64,000 nucleotides of DNA, from the NCBI RefSeq assembly GCF_003259225.1, contig NZ_QHJF01000002.1, positions 101,788 through 165,787 of the forward strand, given 5' to 3'. The position numbers were made by a program, and so were the translations under genes. Under the pieces are notes generated by a model, which saw only the letters and a list, made by a program, of their open reading frames with translations, did no database searches and had not been told where the DNA came from. Source of the DNA: Marinomonas arctica. Lineage in GTDB: Bacteria; Pseudomonadota; Gammaproteobacteria; Pseudomonadales; Marinomonadaceae. Positions 29,051 to 37,480 of this stretch are shown here, piece after piece. Positions within the stretch are counted from its first letter, which is position 1, and each line of letters begins with the position of its first letter.

Positions 29051-29848
29051 ATGAACGCTATCGATCATCATTGGCAACGCTTTACCCTAAAGCAAAAACT
29101 GTCCCGCTATGCTGTTTATTTGGTGTTGGTGATGGCTTTTGTACAGTCTATTCAGTCTGTTGAGGTGATTCCCGAGTTCTTGCTGGATGCACCAGAACAA
29201 ATGGCGGATATGTTTTCTCGCATGTGGCCCATGGATTTCGCCTACTACCCAGTAACCGTCCATGACGCCATGATTGAAACCCTCAACATTGCCACACTAG
29301 GAACCTTAATTACGTTGATTTTTGCCATTCCTTTGGCCCTTATGAATGCCAGCAACATCGTAAGCTCCACTTGGTGTCACTGGATTTCAAAGTTTTTTCT
29401 AGTGTCTTCCCGCTCAGTCAATTCCTTAGTATGGGCCCTCTTGTTCGTCTCTATCTTTGGCCCTGGGGTCATCGCAGGGGTATTGGCTATTGCCTTTCGT
29501 TCCATCGGTTTTGTCGGCAAACTTTTGGGAGAAGCACTCGAAGAAGTGAACATGGGCTCCATTGAAGCGCTAAAAGCCACCGGAGCATCTTGGCTGTCGA
29601 TTTTACTAAAAGGCTATTGGCCACAAGTCTTGCCTGCCTTTTTTAGTATTGTCCTTTTTCGTTGGGACATAAATGTCCGAGAGTCTGCGGTACTTGGGTT
29701 AGTAGGAGCCGGTGGTATCGGTGTAGTGCTGGATGATTCCATGAACTTGTTCCAATGGGATCGGGTGGCTGTGTCTCTGTTGGCGATCTTTATTATCGTG
29801 ATTCTAGCCGAAATTCTAGTGGTAAACGTGCGTAAGCGCCTCATCTAA
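29051..29848 (+). CDS. phnE: PhnE-type ABC transporter permease 2
   Basis: A second permease (265 aa) paired with the preceding gene to form a heterodimeric channel, as in importers with two PhnE genes. It has six predicted helices, the EAA loop GEALEEVNMGSIEALKATGASWLSILL, and RESAVLGLVGAGGIGVVLDDSMNLFQWDRV. TTAGGAG is 7-8 bases before the ATG. It is the last gene before a strong terminator. Confidence 0.92.
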   Translation: MNAIDHHWQRFTLKQKLSRYAVYLVLVMAFVQSIQSVEVIPEFLLDAPEQMADMFSRMWPMDFAYYPVTVHDAMIETLNIATLGTLITLIFAIPLALMNASNIVSSTWCHWISKFFLVSSRSVNSLVWALLFVSIFGPGVIAGVLAIAFRSIGFVGKLLGEALEEVNMGSIEALKATGASWLSILLKGYWPQVLPAFFSIVLFRWDINVRESAVLGLVGAGGIGVVLDDSMNLFQWDRVAVSLLAIFIIVILAEILVVNVRKRLI

Positions 29849-29880
29849 GCCATCGTTATGAATGCCCATTAAGCAATAAA

Positions 29881-29909
29881 AAAGGAGTCCGCGTTGGACT
29901 CCTTTTTTT
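29881..29909. terminator. Bidirectional intrinsic terminator
   Basis: AAAGGAGTCC-GCGTT-GGACTCCTTT with A and T runs outside. It ends the transporter operon on the plus strand and the convergent efflux operon (ending 29928) on the minus strand. Confidence 0.9.
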
Positions 29910-29927
29910 GTTTACACTTTCAAAAAA

Positions 29928-32900
29928 TCAATCAATATTCTTTGACTCAACTAGACCATCAGGACGCTTAGGGAAAATGCGTCGCACCACGACAAAGAAG
30001 AGAGGCACAAAGAAAATCGCCAGCACGGTGGCGGTTAAAGTACCACCCACGATACCGGAACCAATCGAGATTCGGCTGTTGGCGCCCGCGCCAGAAGACA
30101 AGGCCAACGGCAGTGTTCCCACCATGAACGCCATAGACGTCATGATAATCGGACGTAACCGCAAACGCGCGGCTTGGGCGGCGGCATCCCATACGTTTAA
30201 CCCTCGACGGTACGCCGCTTCCGCAAACTCAACGATCAATATCGCGTTTTTCGACGACAGACCAATGGTCGTTAACAGAGCCACTTGGAAATACACATCA
30301 TTTTCCAAACCACGTAAATGCGCTGCTGCTGCCGACCCAATGACACCAAGCGGTATCACCAATATCACCGAGAATGGCACCGTCCAACTTTCATATAGAG
30401 CCGCAAGACACAAAAACACAACTAGGATAGAAATCGCATAGAGTATTTGAGTTTGCCCGCTTGATAAGCGCTCTTGATAAGACAAACCGCTCCACGCGCC
30501 GGTTACACCAGTGGGCAAGTCATCAGAAATACGCTGTAACTCATCCATGGCAGCACCAGAACTCACGCCATCCGCTCCCGAGCCTTGAATTTCATAGGAA
30601 GCTAATCCATTGAAACGCGTTAAACTTTTCGGTCCGTAGGTCCATTCGCTCTTAGCAAAAGCAGAGAAAGGCGTCATGGTATTATCGTTACCGCGTACAT
30701 ACCAATGCTGCAGATCTTCAGGAGAAGAACGGTACTGTGCATCGCCTTGCATATAAACGGTTTTAACGCGACCACGATCCACAAAGTCATTGACATAAGA
30801 TCCCGCCCACGCACTGCTCAAGGTTGAACTAATATCAGACAAAGACAAACCGAGTGCCGAAGCTTTTTCTTGGTCAATATCAATATGTAACTGCGGGGCT
30901 TCAGAATCCGACCCCAAACGCACCCCTGTCAGCAAAGGACTGGTGTTAGCGTTTTGCAATAACGCATCGCGCATTTCCAACAAGGTTGCTCGATCAGTAT
31001 TGCCCGTTGCTTGTAACTGGAACGTAAAGCCACTGCTCTGCCCTAACCCTTGAATAGAAGGCGGAATCAACGAGAAAATTCTGGCATCACGTAATCCAGC
31101 AAACGCACCGTAAGAACGGCCAACAATTGCACTGGCACTGTTTTCTGGTCCAACACGCTCGCTCCAATCTTTTAGCGCAACAAACGCCATACCAGCATTT
31201 TGTCCACTGCCCATGAAGTTAAAGCCAGAAATAGTGAAGATGGCGTTTACGTTGCTTTTTTCTTTCTCCAAAAAGTAGCTTTCCACTTCTCGCATCACTT
31301 TATCAGTACGAGACATGGCAGCACCTTCCGGCAAAGACACCATCACCATGACGCGGCCTTGATCTTCCGTTGGCAAGAAACCAGACGGTAAGGTCATCAT
31401 CAAACCACTTAAACCAGCCACAATAATGCCGTAACCTAGCATCCAACGAACGGGTTTCTTAATGATGCGATTAACACCACTAAAATATTTCCCTGTTGCA
31501 CGGTCAAAATTACGGTTAAACCATGCGCCTAAGCCTTTCTTCGCCGTTTCATGATTGGGTTTTAAGAAGGTGGCACACAACGCTGGAGTCAAGGTTAATG
31601 CAACCAAAACAGACAAGGTCATGGCCGCAACGATAGTGATGGAAAACTGGCGATAAATCACCCCAGTGGAACCACTAAAGAAGGCCATCGGTAAGAACAC
31701 GGCTGACAAGACAACAGCAATACCAATCAAGGCACTGGTAATCTCTTTCATCGATTTAATGGTTGCCTCTTTGGGAGACAACTTCTCTTCTTCCATCACC
31801 CGCTCAACGTTCTCAACCACAACGATCGCATCATCCACCAGCAAACCGATGGACAACACAATACCAAACATAGTGAGCGTATTAATGGAAAAGCCAAATA
31901 GTTCTAAAACACCAAAGGTACCCAAAAGAACAACAGGTACGGCAATCGCAGGTATCAAGGTTGCGCGCCAGTTCTGCAAGAAAATGAACATGACGATAAC
32001 GACCAACAAGATCGCTTCAAACAATGTCTTCACTACCTCTTCGATCGAGATACGAATAAAGCTCGTATTATCAACCGGGTACGAAAGCTTATAGCCATCT
32101 GGTAAGCTACTAGACAGGCCATTTAATACGCTTTTCACCGCTTCAGAAGTAGACAACGCATTCGCCCCAGGCGCCAGCATAACCGCCATACCTGAAGCAG
32201 GGTGACCATTCAAACGTGGAATATAACCGTAAGATTCACTGCCCAATTCCACTCTAGCCACATCACTCAAACGAACCGTAGCACCACTGTCATCGTACGC
32301 TAGAATGATATTTTTAAACTGATCAGCGGTTTGTAACTTGGACTGCGCCGTAACGGTAACGTTTAACTCCTGCCCTTTTACAACCGGATAAGCCCCAAGG
32401 CTACCCGCTGCGACTTGAGTATTTTGAGCACTAATGGCAGAAGATACATCAGAAGGCATCAGTTTATAAGACGCTAATTTCAGCGGGTCTAACCATATAC
32501 GCATGGCATATTCGGCACCAAACACCTGAATACTACCGACACCATCAACACGAGAAACAGGATCTTGAACCGTCGAGACTAAAAAGTCCGAAATATCATT
32601 GGCGGTATCCTTGTCTGTCTCATCATAAATCGCCGCCACCATCAAGAAATCCGAGTTCGATTTTCTAACAGTGACACCGTTTTGCTGTACAGAAGTCGGT
32701 AGATTTGAAGTGATCTGCTGGATTTTATTTTGCACCTGAACCTGAGCAATATCCGCATCAGTGCCTTGTTCAAAGGTTACATTGATACTGGTACGGCCAT
32801 TGGAACTGCTTGAAGAGGAGAAATACAACAAGCCATCCAAACCTGTCAGCTGTTGCTCTAATATTTGTGTCACACTGTTCTCAACCGTTTCAGCAGACGC

Positions 32901-33056
32901 ACCTGAATAAGTGGCCGAAATACTAATGGTTGGCGGTGCCACGTTTGGATATTGAGCAACTGGCAGATTCAAAATAGACGCAAGACCTGCCAGCATGATC
33001 GCAATGGATATAACCCATGCGAAGACTGGACGATTGATAAAAAACTGCGCAAACAT
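29928..33056 (-). CDS. RND multidrug efflux inner-membrane pump (AcrB/MexB type)
   Basis: 1042-aa proton-driven HAE1-family exporter with 12 membrane helices and two large periplasmic loops. It begins MFAQFFINRPVFAWVISIAIMLAG, as AcrB does. The proton-relay aspartates are in IGLLVDDAIVVVENVERVM and the relay lysine in IGLSSKNAILIVEFAEA. GFTFQLQATGN and FNGLASYEIQGSGADG are porter-domain blocks. The gene starts three bases after the adaptor gene, with GGAA eight bases before the ATG. No TolC-type gene follows, so an outer-membrane partner must be encoded elsewhere. Confidence 0.96.
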   Translation of the reverse strand: MFAQFFINRPVFAWVISIAIMLAGLASILNLPVAQYPNVAPPTISISATYSGASAETVENSVTQILEQQLTGLDGLLYFSSSSSSNGRTSINVTFEQGTDADIAQVQVQNKIQQITSNLPTSVQQNGVTVRKSNSDFLMVAAIYDETDKDTANDISDFLVSTVQDPVSRVDGVGSIQVFGAEYAMRIWLDPLKLASYKLMPSDVSSAISAQNTQVAAGSLGAYPVVKGQELNVTVTAQSKLQTADQFKNIILAYDDSGATVRLSDVARVELGSESYGYIPRLNGHPASGMAVMLAPGANALSTSEAVKSVLNGLSSSLPDGYKLSYPVDNTSFIRISIEEVVKTLFEAILLVVIVMFIFLQNWRATLIPAIAVPVVLLGTFGVLELFGFSINTLTMFGIVLSIGLLVDDAIVVVENVERVMEEEKLSPKEATIKSMKEITSALIGIAVVLSAVFLPMAFFSGSTGVIYRQFSITIVAAMTLSVLVALTLTPALCATFLKPNHETAKKGLGAWFNRNFDRATGKYFSGVNRIIKKPVRWMLGYGIIVAGLSGLMMTLPSGFLPTEDQGRVMVMVSLPEGAAMSRTDKVMREVESYFLEKEKSNVNAIFTISGFNFMGSGQNAGMAFVALKDWSERVGPENSASAIVGRSYGAFAGLRDARIFSLIPPSIQGLGQSSGFTFQLQATGNTDRATLLEMRDALLQNANTSPLLTGVRLGSDSEAPQLHIDIDQEKASALGLSLSDISSTLSSAWAGSYVNDFVDRGRVKTVYMQGDAQYRSSPEDLQHWYVRGNDNTMTPFSAFAKSEWTYGPKSLTRFNGLASYEIQGSGADGVSSGAAMDELQRISDDLPTGVTGAWSGLSYQERLSSGQTQILYAISILVVFLCLAALYESWTVPFSVILVIPLGVIGSAAAAHLRGLENDVYFQVALLTTIGLSSKNAILIVEFAEAAYRRGLNVWDAAAQAARLRLRPIIMTSMAFMVGTLPLALSSGAGANSRISIGSGIVGGTLTATVLAIFFVPLFFVVVRRIFPKRPDGLVESKNID

Positions 33057-33059
33057 AGA

Positions 33060-34259
33060 TTAGTTCCCTTGGGCTGTAGAGCCATTAGCGTTGTCGGCAA
33101 CAATGGCGCCTGTTTGACTATCACGCTTCATATTGACCGTGGTCACTTCGCTTCCTGATCTAATTTTTAGCGATCCTTCAACAACGACTTTATCACCCGC
33201 CTTAATACCATCCGTGACCAACCACTGATTATCAACCGTTCTTTCTACTGTCAAAATGCGGCTTTCTATTACGTTATCCGCATTGACCACGTACGCAATA
33301 GGATTGCCTTTTACATCTCTAGAAACGCCCTGCTGCGGCACCAAAAGTGCGGCATTATGAGTCAATTCATGGATCAAACCACGCACAAACATGCCAGGAA
33401 GCAACAAGTTGTCAGGGTTAGGAAACTCCGCACGCAGTGTGACACTGCCTGTCGATTCATCCACACTCACTTCTCGTGCTTTTAAGGTACCTTGATCTTG
33501 ATATTTGGTGCCATCTTCCAACAACAAAGCAACCTTGTTAGAGCCCTTTTCAACATCATCTAATGCCAAAAAAGTACGCTGTTTAAGCTGATCCAAACTG
33601 GTTTGCGCCAAGTCAACAAAGATAGGATCCAAGGAGCGCACTGTCGTCATTACCGTCGCTTGACTGCCTGTTACCAATGCACCTACGGTGACCTGTGAAA
33701 TACCGATACGACCATCAATAGGTGAGCGAATTTTGGTGTAGTCTAAATTGATTTTGGCACTTTCTAGTGCGGCTTCTGAGCCTTTTTGTTTGGCTGTTGC
33801 TTCTAAAAAAGCCACCTGTGCGTCATCAAGATCTTGCTGAGAGACGTTATTTTGCTTACGTAATTGCGTGTAACGCTCATATTTTAGCTGTGCGGATTTT
33901 AGGCTGGCATTGGCAGATTCTAAATCAGCCTGCGCTTGCTTGTAGGATGAAATGTAAGTGGAATCATCCAATTCATAAAGTAAATCGCCGGTCTTCACAT
34001 CTTGACCTTCTTCAAAAAACCGTTTCTTAACAATACCACCTACTTGTGGACGAATTTCCGCCACCAAGCTAGACGTGGTGCGACCAGGCAGTTCTGTAAT
34101 CAAGTCGATTTTTTGGGGTTCAATAGTCACAATACCAACCTGAACTTTCGGTGCAGATGGTGCAGACGGTGCAGCAGCAGACTGAGGTGCCTCCTCCTGA
34201 CAACCAGCTAACAATAGAACAAGCAGCACACTTGAAGCATATTTAAATCTAGACAACAT
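33060..34259 (-). CDS. RND efflux periplasmic adaptor lipoprotein (AcrA/MexA type)
   Basis: The 399-aa adaptor links the pump to an outer-membrane channel. A lipoprotein signal ends at the lipobox LLLAGC, with the acylated Cys near residue 20. Then come the biotinyl-lipoyl halves (VGGIVKKRFFEEGQDVKTGDLLYELDD and YTKIRSPIDGRIGISQVTVGALV) around an alpha hairpin rich in Gln/Lys/Ala, then beta-barrel and membrane-proximal domains. The start at 34259 has AAGGA ten bases upstream; an in-frame ATG eight codons earlier has no such site. Confidence 0.94.
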   Translation of the reverse strand: MLSRFKYASSVLLVLLLAGCQEEAPQSAAAPSAPSAPKVQVGIVTIEPQKIDLITELPGRTTSSLVAEIRPQVGGIVKKRFFEEGQDVKTGDLLYELDDSTYISSYKQAQADLESANASLKSAQLKYERYTQLRKQNNVSQQDLDDAQVAFLEATAKQKGSEAALESAKINLDYTKIRSPIDGRIGISQVTVGALVTGSQATVMTTVRSLDPIFVDLAQTSLDQLKQRTFLALDDVEKGSNKVALLLEDGTKYQDQGTLKAREVSVDESTGSVTLRAEFPNPDNLLLPGMFVRGLIHELTHNAALLVPQQGVSRDVKGNPIAYVVNADNVIESRILTVERTVDNQWLVTDGIKAGDKVVVEGSLKIRSGSEVTTVNMKRDSQTGAIVADNANGSTAQGN

Positions 34260-34282
34260 TGAGGAGACTTCCTTTTGAAACA

Positions 34283-34312
34283 TTGAGAATGATCATTCAC
34301 TAGCACTATAAT
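34283..34312. promoter_or_regulatory. TetR promoter with palindromic operator
   Basis: TTGAGA (34283-34288) and TATAAT (34307-34312) with an 18-base spacer form a plus-strand promoter for the TetR gene. The perfect palindrome GAATGATCATTC (34287-34298) overlaps the -35 and spacer, and lies 28 bases upstream of the adaptor start on the other strand. This is the expected place for a TetR-family operator controlling both genes. Confidence 0.65.
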
Positions 34313-34352
34313 ATAAGCAATGTACCTAATATATGACAAAACGTGCAAATAA

Positions 34353-34931
34353 ATGAGAACTAATAAATTACCCTATGACAGCGCTCAACGTAAACAATGC
34401 ATTATTGATGCCATGGAACAACACGCACTAACAAAGGGCTTCCATAAAGCAAGTATGAGCGAAATTGCCAAATCCGCAGGATTAAGTGTAGGGCAAATTT
34501 ACCGCTATTTTGCCCACAAAGACGACATTATTCGTGAACTGGTCGAACAGTTTACCCAAAAAAGATTACACTTTATGGCGTCCTTTTTAGACAAAAAAGA
34601 TTGGTTAGACCGTCACTTTTCTGAAGAAAATCAAGAAACTCACAATATGAGGATTATGCATGCAGAAATTCAAGCAGAAGCCACTCGAAACCCTGTCATT
34701 GCTGAAATCCATATAGAATCCCACAGCCGCTTACAAAACAGAGCCGTAGGAATTTTACAATCACGCTATCCAACCATCACCAAAAGCGAGGCCATAGCAC
34801 GAATTGAAATGCTCGTGACACTGACAGAAGGATTACTGGTTCGCTGGGATTTCCAAACGAGACCTTTCAATGAGGAAATGCAACAAATTTATCGCCAAAC
34901 ATTGGATATTATTTTACCTGACAACATTTAA
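34353..34931 (+). CDS. TetR-family repressor, probable regulator of the divergent RND pump
   Basis: 192 aa. The N-terminal helix-turn-helix is KGFHKASMSEIAKSAGLSVGQIYRYFAHKDDIIRELV (about 27-64), the standard TetR fold; the rest is a helical ligand-binding domain. Position divergent from an RND operon, with a palindrome between, is the usual arrangement for AcrR/NalC-like local repressors. Its stop directly abuts that of the convergent EamA gene, leaving no room for a terminator. Confidence 0.92.
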   Translation: MRTNKLPYDSAQRKQCIIDAMEQHALTKGFHKASMSEIAKSAGLSVGQIYRYFAHKDDIIRELVEQFTQKRLHFMASFLDKKDWLDRHFSEENQETHNMRIMHAEIQAEATRNPVIAEIHIESHSRLQNRAVGILQSRYPTITKSEAIARIEMLVTLTEGLLVRWDFQTRPFNEEMQQIYRQTLDIILPDNI

Positions 34932-35813
34932 TTAATGAGGTTTAAAAATGGCTCTAATTTGCGGCCAACGACTGACCAGCATGGCGATAAAGATCAGTAA
35001 ACAACCAATCACCTGACCGCCCCCCATCGATTCGCTAAACCAAAATACCGCAAAAATAGCCGTCCACACAGGCTCTAAATTCATAATCACCGCAGCATGG
35101 CTGACAGGGGTTAAACTCATACCATAAGTCTGCAATAAAAATCGTAAACTGCTGGCAATCAAGGTACTGGCCAAAAACCAACCTGCGACCTCCATGCTAA
35201 TGCTGTGTGGTAAGGTTTCCGTTAACAAAGAAAGAAAAAGCAACAAACTCCCCGCCACGCTTAATTGAATGGCGGTTAACACTAATGCATGCATACGCAT
35301 GGAAAAACGCGACAATAAGTTCAATTGTAAAGCCGACCCCAGCGCAGCGCCCAAAAAGTACACATGCGCAAACTCAAAATCTAAGCCGTTATTGAGCGCT
35401 AAAAAACCAAGCCCTATGATCGCAATGGGTAGAGCCACCCAAATACTCAACGGCGGCCTAGCGCCAAACATAAATCGCGCAACCACGGGAACAAGTACCA
35501 CACCAAGACTGGTAATAAAAGCGCCCACACCAAGATTAGAACCTTGATCCAATCCCGTGACCCAAAACATCATGGTAATGCCCATGACCATACCAACCAA
35601 ACTGGCCTGCTTAACATCTTGCCAATCTAAACCGCGAAAATATTTCTGGCCTGCGAGAAACAACACAAAACCGGCAATGATAAAACGCACGCCCATAAAA
35701 AACAGCGGTGGTAACCCAGCCAACGCCTCTTTCGAAAATATCCAGCCGAACCCAGCAAGAATGGTCACAAATACCAAAATAAGTTCTGCTTTTACATGAG
35801 TAACCTGTTTCAA
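34932..35813 (-). CDS. EamA/DMT-family transporter
   Basis: 293-aa inner-membrane protein with ten predicted helices in two EamA repeats (about 6-135 and 145-285). Repeat landmarks are ILAGFGWIFSKEALAGLPPLFFMGVRFIIAGFVL and LTPVSHAAVIMNLEPVWTAIFAVFWFSESMGGGQVIGCLLI. It starts with TTG, with AAGGAA five to six bases upstream. Members export amino acids, metabolites or drugs; the substrate cannot be told from sequence. Confidence 0.88.
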   Translation of the reverse strand: MKQVTHVKAELILVFVTILAGFGWIFSKEALAGLPPLFFMGVRFIIAGFVLFLAGQKYFRGLDWQDVKQASLVGMVMGITMMFWVTGLDQGSNLGVGAFITSLGVVLVPVVARFMFGARPPLSIWVALPIAIIGLGFLALNNGLDFEFAHVYFLGAALGSALQLNLLSRFSMRMHALVLTAIQLSVAGSLLLFLSLLTETLPHSISMEVAGWFLASTLIASSLRFLLQTYGMSLTPVSHAAVIMNLEPVWTAIFAVFWFSESMGGGQVIGCLLIFIAMLVSRWPQIRAIFKPH

Positions 35814-35852
35814 AAATATTCCTTATCGCATAAAACGTACTAACATTAGACA

Positions 35853-35903
35853 ACACAAAAAAGCCCGCACACCTAGTACAAAAAGACTAGATTAGCGGGC
35901 TTT
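35853..35903 (-). terminator. Intrinsic terminator after the NhaC-type gene
   Basis: On the minus strand AAAGCCCGC (35903-35895) pairs with GCGGGCTTT (35868-35860), with an inner CTAGT/ACTAG stem and a following T-rich tract. It ends the antiporter transcript 30 bases after its stop. Confidence 0.85.
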
Positions 35904-35932
35904 GAAAAGGATTATTTACCCTTTAAGAAAGT

Positions 35933-37246
35933 CTATTTTGCGCCTTTAGGCCAAGCGATCACAATAGAAATCAAAGCAGCAACAGCCAACAACCAGCTGT
36001 ACTGAACATAACCAATCAAAGCAAAAGGAGAAACGGCCGCCAAAGAAGAGGCTAGCAATATTTGCGCACCATAAGGTAAAACGCCTTGTACCACACATGA
36101 GAAAATATCGAGCAAGCTGGCACTGCGTCTTGGATCCACATTGTAGCGTTCAGCGATATTTTTTGCGACAGAACCGTTGATTAAAATAGACACCGTATTG
36201 TTCGCCGTGCACAAATTGGTTAACGCGACAGCCGCGCTGATGCTCAATTCACCTGCTCGTGTTGATCCTGCTTTGGCGCCCAGTACACGACTAATACGTT
36301 CAATAGAACCGACCAACCAATCAAGCCCGCCTTGGGATTTCATTAAGGCGGCAAGACCACCAATCAACAGCGAAAGAATCAAAATCTCTTGCATGCCAGT
36401 ATAACCAGCATAAATATCAGATGACCAAGATGCGACCGTATAGTCAGCTTGCATGGTCAAGCCAATCACACCCGCCAAAATAATACCGCTAAACAATACT
36501 AACATGACATTGACGCCAGCGATTGCTAAGCCCAACACCACAACATACGGCAAAACACGAATTAAATCATAATCTTGGATATCCGCAATCTGCGCATTAC
36601 TACTTTGAAAGAACAACCACACTAATGTCACTAACGCCGCAGGCAAAGCAATTTTAAAGTTCATACGGAATTTATCACGCATGTCACAACCTTGCGTTCG
36701 CGTCGCCGCGATCGTGGTGTCTGAAATAATCGACAAATTGTCACCAAACATGGCACCGCCGATGACCGTACCAACCGTTAACAATAAGGGGAGATCCGCC
36801 GCTTCAGCAACACCAATGGCTATCGGTGCTATCGCTGCAATCGTGCCCATAGACGTTCCCATCGATGTCGCAACAAATGCTGTAATCACAAACAAACCTG
36901 GCAACAACAAAGAAGGTGGCACAATACTCAAACCTAAATTGACTGTTGCGTCCACACCACCAATACTCTTCGCAACACTCGCAAACGCGCCTGCCAACAA
37001 ATAAATCAATACCATGGTGATAATAGTGTTATCACCCACACCATTAATAAAAGTTTCAATGCGCTGGTTAAATTGGCCCTTGGCCAACAAAACAGCCAAG
37101 GCAATCGCAGGCAAAATCGCAACAGGCGCTGAGATTTGGTAGAAAGCAAAATCGACACCTTCGGATTGATACCAAAGGCCACTACCCACAAAAAGAACCA
37201 GAAAAAGTAACAGTGGCAACAATGCCAGAGGAGATTTAGAAGTCAT
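35933..37246 (-). CDS. NhaC-family Na+/H+ antiporter-like transporter
   Basis: 437-aa membrane protein with about 11-12 helices. TSMGTSMGTIAAIAPIAIGVAEAADLPL and GGAMFGDNLSIISDTTIAATRTQGCDMRDKFRMN are NhaC-family core motifs. The repeated TNLCTANNTVSILINGSVAKNIAERYNVDPRRSASLLDIFSC is the second half. Members exchange Na+ for H+ or for organic acids and amino acids (malate-lactate, tyrosine), so the physiological substrate is open. Single-gene unit with its own terminator. Confidence 0.88.
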   Translation of the reverse strand: MTSKSPLALLPLLLFLVLFVGSGLWYQSEGVDFAFYQISAPVAILPAIALAVLLAKGQFNQRIETFINGVGDNTIITMVLIYLLAGAFASVAKSIGGVDATVNLGLSIVPPSLLLPGLFVITAFVATSMGTSMGTIAAIAPIAIGVAEAADLPLLLTVGTVIGGAMFGDNLSIISDTTIAATRTQGCDMRDKFRMNFKIALPAALVTLVWLFFQSSNAQIADIQDYDLIRVLPYVVVLGLAIAGVNVMLVLFSGIILAGVIGLTMQADYTVASWSSDIYAGYTGMQEILILSLLIGGLAALMKSQGGLDWLVGSIERISRVLGAKAGSTRAGELSISAAVALTNLCTANNTVSILINGSVAKNIAERYNVDPRRSASLLDIFSCVVQGVLPYGAQILLASSLAAVSPFALIGYVQYSWLLAVAALISIVIAWPKGAK

Positions 37247-37420
37247 ATCGTCTGAGGATTCCAGATTAAGTTAGCCCCACAACTTATGGTCGAAGGGAAA
37301 AGAGGCGCAGATAATAGTAAAAACAAATAGCGGAAGCCAATAATAAATAGTGCTGTGTTTGGTGCTAAACGTTATAACAAAATAAACAACAAAACCCACT
37401 CCTTATACTTTATATTTATA

Positions 37421-37447
37421 TAAAATAGCCCAGCAAAAGCCGGGCTA
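37421..37447. terminator. Intrinsic terminator after gcd
   Basis: TAGCCC and GGGCTA with inner AGC/GC pairs and a four-A loop on the plus strand; on the minus strand the stem is followed by TTTTATATAAA. It lies 34 bases after the gcd stop. The remainder of 37247-37480 holds no gene I can support. Confidence 0.75.
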
Positions 37448-37480
37448 CGATTTATTCACGCAAATTTGTGGCAAACCTAC

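Noticed and set aside
29928..34259. Complete tripartite efflux operon
   Set aside because: No outer-membrane TolC/OprM-type gene follows the pump; a terminator and the convergent transporter operon come next.
36177..37004. Plus-strand open frames inside the NhaC-type gene and similar long antisense frames elsewhere (for example 44528-44731, 52437-52793, 59674-59886)
   Set aside because: They overlap well-supported genes in other frames, lack ribosome-binding sites and have no protein-like composition.
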